47,060 nt of DNA from an uncultured Litorivicinus sp. (GTDB lineage: Bacteria; Pseudomonadota; Gammaproteobacteria; Pseudomonadales; Litorivicinaceae), in NCBI GenBank assembly GCA_902558075.1, contig CACECO010000011.1:1-47060 (forward strand), in the 5' to 3' direction. The notes below the pieces were generated by a model. That model was not told the DNA's origin and did not search any database. It saw nothing but the letters and a program-made list of their open reading frames with translations. Positions 41,120 to 47,060 of the stretch are shown in pieces (the stretch's first letter is position 1; every line of letters begins with the position of its first letter). Made by a program: the position numbers and the translations under genes.

Positions 41120-41997
41120 TGATTCGCCTGCCTATATTTGACGAGGTGTCCCGCAATATCCTCAAAAACTCTAAAGCTAGCAGCAGTCATCAGATACGTC
41201 GAATTATCATCAACTATTTGCACGGACTCTGAACAGATCAGTGCTAATTTTTTCAAACTTTGAGGCGTATACATAAGAGGAGTGATAACGATGTTCGTAC
41301 CTTTGACCTCTTTGTTAAACAGAATTTTTGATTTTCCAGCTATTAAATTTAAAGCTACGAGTTCATACGCCTCTTCTGAGGTGATCTCTAGATGTTGATC
41401 ATTATCTGGTAAGCGCTGGATGAAGATTGTTGAGTACAGATTTTTTGCGCGTCCGACTAAAGGTTTTCTGGAATACTGCTCAGGGACTTGATCGTACTGG
41501 AGCCAGCAGTCCTGCAGCGTACGCTTTGCGTTAGGACAAAAGAATTCAAAATCTTCAATATTTGTTATAACAGGTCGCGCTTCGTTTTTTCGATAGAACA
41601 CTTCTGGAATTTGGGAAAGGTTAAGAGGTAAGCCCAACCATTCTGTTATATCTCGAACGGAGTCTGTAGAGTTTTGGTTTCCGTAAGCAAAGGGGAACTG
41701 CTGTGAAGGAAATGTTCCGCGGTTAAAGCCAATTACGTATTGTTGGCCTTTCCATGAGATCGCTAATGAGTCATAAGGGGAGTACCAACTATGCCCGAGG
41801 TGACAAAACTCTCCCAAGAATTCTAGTTGCTTTAATATTGTTCGAGTTTTTTGCACTGGGATGTAATTTTCAGCCATGTGCGTCAAAGCGTTGAGATGGA
41901 ATTTATCGTCGGAATTTGTGGCTAAACACTCGCCGACGCACAGTCGTAGCATGTGAGCCTCATTACTTGATATGTCCAAGAGCATACCTCGCGCCAT
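41116..41997 (-). CDS. Unknown 293-aa protein of the Druantia-like operon
   Basis: 293 aa, starting ATG 41997 (GGAG nine bases upstream), overlapping the helicase-nuclease gene by 35 bp; ATG 41985 is an alternative. The first ~65 residues are helical and could be a winged helix (LNALTHMAENYIPVQKTRTILKQLEFLGEF). The middle has NIEDFEFFCPNAKRTLQDCW, the end is mixed. I recognise no family. Very tight coupling on both sides shows it belongs to the system; it might act as an adaptor or DNA-binding subunit, but that is only inference. Confidence 0.75.
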   Translation of the reverse strand: MARGMLLDISSNEAHMLRLCVGECLATNSDDKFHLNALTHMAENYIPVQKTRTILKQLEFLGEFCHLGHSWYSPYDSLAISWKGQQYVIGFNRGTFPSQQFPFAYGNQNSTDSVRDITEWLGLPLNLSQIPEVFYRKNEARPVITNIEDFEFFCPNAKRTLQDCWLQYDQVPEQYSRKPLVGRAKNLYSTIFIQRLPDNDQHLEITSEEAYELVALNLIAGKSKILFNKEVKGTNIVITPLMYTPQSLKKLALICSESVQIVDDNSTYLMTAASFRVFEDIAGHLVKYRQANQ

Positions 41998-43783
41998 CTA
42001 CAGCTGCTCCAAGTGTAGCTTTTTGCTTAGCGCCAGCTCGTTTTTGAAACAATACTACGGTTTTATTAATTCCACGTGAAAGCGCGATTAAGGTCAGATT
42101 AGCATCAGCATCCACGCCGCCTCTGACCCCTTCAATTCCAACAATTATGACTGTCTTCGCCTCTAATCCACGGGAACTCTCAAAAGTTGTCAGGCGGATA
42201 TCGTCTAGCATCGGGATAGAGCGTTTCTGAGCATCGACTGTTAGATCAATCATTCCACGTATCTTGTTTTTTTCTACAAGCTCCGCAATACAGTCACGGC
42301 ATTTATTATTTAATTTAGAAGTACGAGAAATGACTAATATTTCATGCGCTGTTTGGCCGGACTCCATTTCATGCAGGATGGTTGCTTGCAGCAAAGACGC
42401 CAGTTCGCCTTCAAAATCATCATCGTATGTAGCGATTTCGAGTCCTATTTCATTTGGCCTTAATAGGTCTAGCTCTTTTTTCGAGATTTTCTGTTTGAGT
42501 TCCTTCGATATTTTTCCAACGTCACTTTTTCCAGTAAGGATCATTGAAAAAATGTAGGCGGTGACTAATGAGATTCCAGGATTACGGTAATTCTTGGTTA
42601 GGCGCTCTATTTTAAAGGTGTCCAGCCAGTCTCTAACTGATTGAGCTCTTTCATACTGCTTGTATACCTCTTGACCTGTACCCTCAGCTAGTCCAACCCA
42701 GAAGCTATTTTGGGACCAGAATTGGATCCATCGCATTAGTGGATCTGGAAAGTCTTGTGTCTCATCAACCAGCAATATGTCGGGGAATTTGATTTGGCTT
42801 GGGGCCAGTGAAGATAGTTCCTGTAAAACTAGGTCAATCCAATCCAGATAGTCTTGTTTTCCGACATCAATTCCAAATGCAGCGGTTTGAAGTGAGACAT
42901 GTTCGTATATATCTAAAACTTCAATAAAGTCAGTAAGTTCCGGATCATTTCGTTCCTTAGCAATTGAATATATGTTTGCTCTTAATTGGGCGGCTAAAGC
43001 TTTGTTATAACAGAGCAGTAGGACAGGATTGCCCTCGGTTCCATGGGCAAGAGCTAGTGCGAGTAGACTAAATGTTTTGCCAGAACCAGGGATACCTATG
43101 AAGCGAACATGATTGGTTTCTGACAACGGATATGTGCGCTGCAATTGATGCCGTTGTTTTGTCTCATTTTTCAGAAATGTTGAGACAGAAGGCAGGTCTG
43201 GCTGAATTGATTCAGCATCGAGAATGTCGAGAAAAGTAGTCAGATGACTTTCTTCAAAAGAATATGGTTTGAAAGCCCCTTGACGGATAGGTGGTCTGGA
43301 GTATATGTCCGACAAGCGAGATTTGAATGCTTGTGGTGTTAATAAGTCATCTTGGAATATCTGACTTCGAGCTATCTCTATTAGTGATGAATCGTCTTGG
43401 AATGCTTCAAGCCACTCACTTCTAGTTATTTCTGGCCAGCAGGCAGTTGATACAGTGAAAGGAAAATCATGTCGTCGCTTATGTGCATAATTTCGGAGAT
43501 CGGTTGTAGCGTTATACGCTTGAAGTTGTGGAGAGTGACCTTCCTTTCTATTTTTGATTTTGATGTTTTGGCGAGAAATTGATTCTATTTGGTTCAAGGG
43601 AACGGCTTTGATTTCGATACCGAAGCAGCCTGTTTCTTCATGTAATACCAACAAGTCAAGATCTTTAACTCCGGGGATGTAGTTGATAGAAAACCATGCC
43701 CATAATTGGATATCGCCGAAGCCTTCGAGCGTTTGTTTGACCTTTTGTTCGCCAAAGTTGTCTGGTGATCCGAATATCTTCAT
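41963..43783 (-). CDS. NERD nuclease domain fused to UvrD-like superfamily 1 helicase
   Basis: 606 aa, first gene of the operon. Residues ~8-110 form a nuclease-related (NERD) domain: GVKDLDLLVLH supplies D41/D43 and FGIEIKA supplies E57-x-K59, a complete PD-(D/E)xK core. The helicase follows: Walker A GIPGSGKTFS (~228-237), Walker B LLVDETQDFPD (~336-346, Thr where DEAQD is usual), YRNP (motif IV-like), and C-terminal TFESSRGLEAKTVIIVG and IALSRG for motifs V-VI. NERD-helicase fusions occur in mobile and defence contexts. Likely a DNA-cleaving or DNA-processing effector. No strong ribosome site precedes the ATG. Confidence 0.85.
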   Translation of the reverse strand: MKIFGSPDNFGEQKVKQTLEGFGDIQLWAWFSINYIPGVKDLDLLVLHEETGCFGIEIKAVPLNQIESISRQNIKIKNRKEGHSPQLQAYNATTDLRNYAHKRRHDFPFTVSTACWPEITRSEWLEAFQDDSSLIEIARSQIFQDDLLTPQAFKSRLSDIYSRPPIRQGAFKPYSFEESHLTTFLDILDAESIQPDLPSVSTFLKNETKQRHQLQRTYPLSETNHVRFIGIPGSGKTFSLLALALAHGTEGNPVLLLCYNKALAAQLRANIYSIAKERNDPELTDFIEVLDIYEHVSLQTAAFGIDVGKQDYLDWIDLVLQELSSLAPSQIKFPDILLVDETQDFPDPLMRWIQFWSQNSFWVGLAEGTGQEVYKQYERAQSVRDWLDTFKIERLTKNYRNPGISLVTAYIFSMILTGKSDVGKISKELKQKISKKELDLLRPNEIGLEIATYDDDFEGELASLLQATILHEMESGQTAHEILVISRTSKLNNKCRDCIAELVEKNKIRGMIDLTVDAQKRSIPMLDDIRLTTFESSRGLEAKTVIIVGIEGVRGGVDADANLTLIALSRGINKTVVLFQKRAGAKQKATLGAAVDGARYALGHIK

Positions 43784-44206
43784 GACTCACAGATAGCTTA
43801 TTTGCTTACTCTGTTCAATTGTTTGCAGACATGTTTTTAGATAGCTAAGACTTTTGACGGACTGCTCGTGTTTTTGTTTAACCACTTCTGATTCGAAGAC
43901 ACACTATATTTCGTTAAAAGTTGTCAGGATAATCAAGACCAGGGAGGTCAAAATGTCGAAAAGTAAGTTATAGGCTTGCGCCCGCTGAGAACGTCAGTTC
44001 TGCATCTGCGATTGATGTGGGACCGATTTTACGATCAGCCCAGGATTCGTGAGCGCATCGCACGCCGATTCCCTGAGTATATGTTGTCGTCTTCTGTCAG
44101 CTGTCGCGCGGGCGCGCGAATATACCAAGTGTGGGACAAATTGTGGGATCAGAATAAGAAATATTTTAATAAAATTAACTAAATCAATTATTTATGATAT
44201 TAATTA
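43784..44206. other. Right end of the island: operon leader and decayed sequence
   Basis: The bases just above 43783 must carry the promoter of the six-gene operon. At 43953 a strong GGGAGG ribosome site leads to a 6-codon frame (MSKSKL, then TAG). A 68-codon frame at 43976-44182 with a TTG start looks protein-like (FYDQPRIRERIARRFPEY) and more GC-rich than its surroundings, perhaps a remnant of a mobile-element gene. TGTGGGAC occurs at 44016 and 44130, and TGTGGGAT at 44142. Confidence 0.45.
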
Positions 44207-44238
44207 GGCGGACTGCCTCCCCGCCATTTATTATTTTC
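44207..44238 (+). terminator. Hairpin overlapping candidate attR
   Basis: GGCGG (44207-44211) can pair with CCGCC (44221-44225) over a 9-base loop, followed by ATTTATTATTTT. On the plus strand this could terminate transcription, but nothing obvious is transcribed into it. The 3' half is the tRNA-Ser-like repeat. Confidence 0.3.
44213..44232 (+). repeat. Candidate attR: second copy of the tRNA-Ser 3' end
   Basis: 18 of 20 bases match 24785-24804, same orientation, including the CCGCCA corresponding to the discriminator and CCA end of the tRNA. The match stops abruptly on both sides, so it is not a second tRNA gene. Confidence 0.5.
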
Positions 44239-44324
44239 ACTACATCCCAGTGACTCTCAAATTTTTTAGTTTTAGCCTGTAAATACTGGCTTTTAGACAT
44301 TTTATTTTCCTATAAAATGGTTTA

Positions 44325-46316
44325 TCAAATTTTTGCAAAACGACCATCTTTCCGGAGAGCTCCAAGAAAACTTGGCCGGTTAAGAATGTTATTTGATTTG
44401 TTCAGTCCAAGTTGCGCGCCAGTCGAGGGGCATAAAATCCGTGTTTCGGCAAGAGCGGCCGTGACGTCACCATGATCCAGAGATTGTGCCCTCTCAACTG
44501 CGTTTCTCCAAAATTGAAAGGCGTTGTATGTCGAAACAGCGGGGTCGATTATAGGAATAGTCGCGAGCCGTTTATCTGTAGCGCATATTGTCTTGAACTC
44601 GTTGTGGGTTGGATTTTGAGTAGATTGCTCAAAATACCCCCAACAAGCAAGCAGTCCTTCTATTTTAGAACAATCTAGCAAATAAGTATCCAAATCGGTC
44701 GCATCAAAAGCTATAATTTGAAAGCGGCTTAAGTCCATTTCGGCTTTGGACAAAAGTTTCAAAAACTCTTTTAGTGACGGTCCTACTAAAGATACAGATA
44801 AAATGATGGAGTTTTTTTCCCGCTCGCTTAGTTTGGCTAACGCATCAATTTCATCTTCTAGATCCGTAAAACCTACGGGATAATAGCGATAAGTTATTTT
44901 TGATCCGGGTACACCATAGGCTTTCAAATAGGATGAACTTATCTCGTTAATCGTACGCGGCCATACATAGTCTGAGCCAATGCCTATGAATGAACCGATA
45001 TCACCTGCTTTGCTCAGAGCATGTTCCAGAGCTGGAATAACCGACTTTGTCGGCGGAGCATTGAGGTACACTACTTCTTTGGAAATCTCATCTCCCTCAA
45101 AATGTAATGGATAGAATAGAATCCCGTTTTGATTTGAAATTGGTGGTATCACTTGCTTTCTGGCGGCAGATGTCCAACAACCAACGAAGTATCTCGTTAT
45201 CTTTTGATCTATAAGTTCCTGCGTAATGTTTCCGTATTCATTCCAGTTGGATCTGGGATCTGGCTGAAGTAACTTTACTTTTTTACCGAGGATACCACCG
45301 TCCCTGTTGAATTTTTCGACTATCCTTTTTGCAAGAAGACTAAGGTTGGATTCCCAAGGAGCCATTAATCCCGTTTGTGAAAACAGACTGCAAATTACAA
45401 CGTCTTCGTTTTTGATTTCCCTTTTTTTTGCACTGTTTTTAGCGATGAATTGGGTTCTCAGTTGATCAGTAATCTGCTTTTTCGATGTTTCAATCTTTGG
45501 AGACCCTCTCAGGTGCATGGGATAGGAGAGAAAAAGCGCAATAGATTGGGGTTGCGTTGATATTTGATCGAACACTAACCGCTTTAATCTTTGATCGTCC
45601 ACCCAACTTGGTAAAAAACCAACACCACTTCCATTGCTAATTGCGGTAAGCATTTCCGTAAGTGAGGTTACTCTGAGATGTCCTAAGGTGTTTTGCGGTA
45701 TCGGCATCAGACCATTCAGATAGAAAAAAGGACTATGTTCAGTGAACAAAATGAAATCCCATGTAGGCAAATCTTTATGGGTACGATTTAATTCGTTGTC
45801 GCGGTAATAGACTTCAGAGCAAAAGAGTTGGAAGTTAAAACTGCCGACAGGTTTTTCGATAAAGTCTAAACGCGCTGTGCTCTCAAAACTCAGCTCGATA
45901 TCGGGAAGAGGCGCCTCAAGTTCGTCTAGATCTGAATTAGCGGTGATTTCAACGAAGATACCCTTCTTTTTGTTTTGGATAACGTCTAGGTTCTGGATAA
46001 CCCAGGTATTAATGAAATCAGCAGGCGCGGACAAGCGAAGGCGTTTGTCTGACCTCTCGCTGAGATCTGCTACTGTCGTGCTAAATTTCTGCGCTTCGTG
46101 GCAAACAATTTTTGCATGTGTAAAGACTTGTTGTCCGGCATCCGTTAGGGAAATTCCTCTAGAATGACGGATCATAAGCTTAGTACCTGAAGAATCTTCT
46201 AAGTTCTTAATCCGGCGACTAATTGATGAAATGTTGGTGTTTAAAACTTTTGCGGCTTGGCTAAGTGAACCCCAATGCGCTACGTGGTAAAAAATTTGTA
46301 AGTCGTCCAGACTCAT
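44325..46316 (-). CDS. LysR-type regulator fused to a UrtA/AmiC-like ligand-binding domain
   Basis: 663 aa, about twice a normal LysR regulator. Residues 1-60 are a LysR winged helix (LQIFYHVAHWGSLSQAAKVLN, SISRRIKNLE); ~90-290 form the usual co-inducer domain (LRLSAPADF, LPSWVDD). From residue ~302 a second, complete type I periplasmic-binding fold follows: VVICSLFSQTGLMAPWE, RDGGILGKKVKLL, YFVGCWTSAARKQVIPP, ILFYPLHFEG, GSDYVWPRTIN and YRYYPVG. These motifs match urea/short-chain-amide binding proteins (UrtA, AmiC, FmdD). There is no signal peptide, so it should sense ligand in the cytoplasm, like AmiC. Divergent from the urtA-like gene, its likely target. No frameshift or stop joins the parts. 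Confidence 0.9.
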   Translation of the reverse strand: MSLDDLQIFYHVAHWGSLSQAAKVLNTNISSISRRIKNLEDSSGTKLMIRHSRGISLTDAGQQVFTHAKIVCHEAQKFSTTVADLSERSDKRLRLSAPADFINTWVIQNLDVIQNKKKGIFVEITANSDLDELEAPLPDIELSFESTARLDFIEKPVGSFNFQLFCSEVYYRDNELNRTHKDLPTWDFILFTEHSPFFYLNGLMPIPQNTLGHLRVTSLTEMLTAISNGSGVGFLPSWVDDQRLKRLVFDQISTQPQSIALFLSYPMHLRGSPKIETSKKQITDQLRTQFIAKNSAKKREIKNEDVVICSLFSQTGLMAPWESNLSLLAKRIVEKFNRDGGILGKKVKLLQPDPRSNWNEYGNITQELIDQKITRYFVGCWTSAARKQVIPPISNQNGILFYPLHFEGDEISKEVVYLNAPPTKSVIPALEHALSKAGDIGSFIGIGSDYVWPRTINEISSSYLKAYGVPGSKITYRYYPVGFTDLEDEIDALAKLSEREKNSIILSVSLVGPSLKEFLKLLSKAEMDLSRFQIIAFDATDLDTYLLDCSKIEGLLACWGYFEQSTQNPTHNEFKTICATDKRLATIPIIDPAVSTYNAFQFWRNAVERAQSLDHGDVTAALAETRILCPSTGAQLGLNKSNNILNRPSFLGALRKDGRFAKI

Positions 46317-46351
46317 TTGCTATTCCCAAATTATTTGCTTTTAAGACAAAC

Positions 46352-46372
46352 CTTGTTTGCACTTATAACAAG
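46352..46372. promoter_or_regulatory. Candidate LysR-type operator
   Basis: CTTGTT (46352-46357), nine bases, AACAAG (46367-46372): a perfect 6-bp inverted repeat containing the T-N11-A arrangement of LysR-type binding sites, in the 163-bp gap between the divergent regulator and its neighbour. A smaller palindrome, CAAAC-CTT-GTTTG, overlaps its left arm. Confidence 0.5.
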
Positions 46373-46479
46373 TCTCTTTCAAAAATTGAATACTAGATTC
46401 TCAGAAATCCTGATTCCAATTGGTCCTTAATCGTTTGAGTATGAATGTCGTTGAGATATTTGTATAAGGAACTAGAGTG

Positions 46480-47060
46480 ATGATGAATCGACGTAAATTT
46501 ATTAAGGCAGCAGGGGCGATCGCTGGCGCGGCAGCAGCTCCCGCCTTCATTTCCAGCGCGTTCGGGGCCGGGCATTCGAAAACGCAAAAGATCGGGTGTC
46601 TTTTTTCGTCTTCCGGAGCTATGGCTAATGTTGAAGGAAGATTAAATTCGGTGGTGGACATGGCCGTCGCGGAGTTAAATGCGGCTGGCGGTGTGTTGGG
46701 CAAGACCATTGAAACAGTAATCACCGATCCGGCATCTGATTGGCCTTTGTATGCGCAAAATGGAAGACAGCTTCTCCTACAGGAAAAGTGTAAAGCACTT
46801 TTTGGTTGTTGGACATCTGTGTCAAGAAAGTCAGTACTACCAGTAGTAGAGCAAAACGACGCACTACTTTATTATCCATTGCATTTTGAAGGCGAAGAAA
46901 ATTCAAATAGCGTCGTTTACATGAATTCTCCCCCGGCGAGCAGTGTGTTACCAGCACTCGAATATATGATGTCTGAAGATGGCGGCTCGGCCTCGAGGTT
47001 CTATATGGTCGGATCAGATTATGTTTGGCCGCGAACTATCAATAAAATTAATAAGGGATA
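46480..47060 (+). CDS. urtA: Urea/amide ABC transporter binding protein, partial (C-terminus off window)
   Basis: 193 codons to the window edge. AAGGA lies nine bases before ATG 46480 (46483 also possible). The N-terminus MMNRRKFIKAAGAIAGAAAA is a Tat signal with the RRKFIK motif, cleaved near FGAG. The mature part shows KIGCLFSSSGAMANVEGR, AAGGVLGKTIETVI, ALFGCWTSVSRKSVLPV, YYPLHFEG and GSDYVWPRTINKI, the UrtA/FmdD pattern. It would deliver urea or a short amide to an ABC permease encoded beyond the window. It is strikingly similar to the second domain of the divergent LysR fusion. Confidence 0.85.
   Translation, partial: MMNRRKFIKAAGAIAGAAAAPAFISSAFGAGHSKTQKIGCLFSSSGAMANVEGRLNSVVDMAVAELNAAGGVLGKTIETVITDPASDWPLYAQNGRQLLLQEKCKALFGCWTSVSRKSVLPVVEQNDALLYYPLHFEGEENSNSVVYMNSPPASSVLPALEYMMSEDGGSASRFYMVGSDYVWPRTINKINKG

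Noticed and set aside
30962-43783. DISARM, BREX or Dpd system
   Set aside because: DISARM needs separate DrmA and DrmB with a methylase and a PLD protein; BREX needs PglZ and BrxC; Dpd needs DpdA. None is visible, while DUF4338 points to Druantia.
43760-43830. TTGAAC-17-TATCTG as promoter of the six-gene operon
   Set aside because: It would place the -10 box only a few bases before the ATG, leaving no room for a transcription start and ribosome site.
43976-44182. 68-codon frame with TTG start as a real gene
   Set aside because: No ribosome site, no family, and it lies beside a likely recombination border; described only as a possible remnant.

Overview
The window looks like a chromosomal segment of a Gammaproteobacterium. 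The gene order xthA / idh-mnmA-hflD-purB / clpS-clpA / infA-bpt-aat-trxB / ftsK-lolA-serS / tusE-B-C-D-yccA matches, from memory, the neighbourhood seen in Pseudomonas and Oceanospirillales-type genomes, but two genes usual there (cspD beside clpS, rarA between lolA and serS) are absent. Stop codons and starts fit translation table 11. A urea/amide ABC binding protein at the right edge would suit a free-living, possibly marine, organism; the species cannot be named from this sequence.

Layout. 1-3374: partial xthA (minus), then sixA, an alpha/beta hydrolase, a DUF4892 protein and a DUF924 protein (plus). 3495-10623: a compact minus-strand operon running idh, mnmA, hflD, purB, a RoxA-type ribosomal oxygenase and a GNAT acetyltransferase. 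10624-11474: a gene-poor gap with a decayed DUF3291-type gene. 11475-14100: clpS-clpA. 14138-16697: trxB-aat-bpt, then infA (minus), which links N-degron tagging (Bpt, Aat) to ClpS/ClpA. 16787-21374: ftsK, lolA, serS. 21369-23298: yccA and the TusDCB/TusE sulfur relay. 23486-24551: a broken YqhA-like gene and a small c-type cytochrome.

24708-24798 is a tRNA-Ser(UGA). The 20 bp at its 3' end recur with two mismatches at 44213-44232, in direct orientation. The 19.4 kb between them reads as an integrated island: no housekeeping genes, a more AT-rich look, small exported proteins, and no surviving integrase. Its left part holds a 2 kb module (M48 lipoprotein, a small broken gene, DUF2905) bracketed by 108 bp imperfect direct repeats, then a Sel1-repeat protein, a membrane-anchored CbxX-type AAA+ ATPase and small exported proteins.

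The right part, 30962-43783, is a six-gene minus-strand operon in which every junction overlaps or is separated by only a few bases: NERD nuclease-UvrD helicase, unknown 293 aa, an 1807-aa DEAH helicase with a DUF1998-type cysteine-rich end (DruE-like), a DUF4338 protein (DruA-like), a 411-aa protein with a putative zinc site, and a 788-aa coiled-coil protein. DruE plus DUF4338 is the hallmark of type I Druantia anti-phage systems, but the gene order and the NERD-helicase lead gene do not match the standard set as I know it. This is the best candidate for an undescribed system in the window.

Outside the island, 44325-47060 holds a LysR-type regulator fused to a complete UrtA/AmiC-like binding domain, divergent from a Tat-exported UrtA-like binding protein that closely resembles the fused domain. 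This suggests a one-component urea or amide sensor built from a copy of its neighbour.
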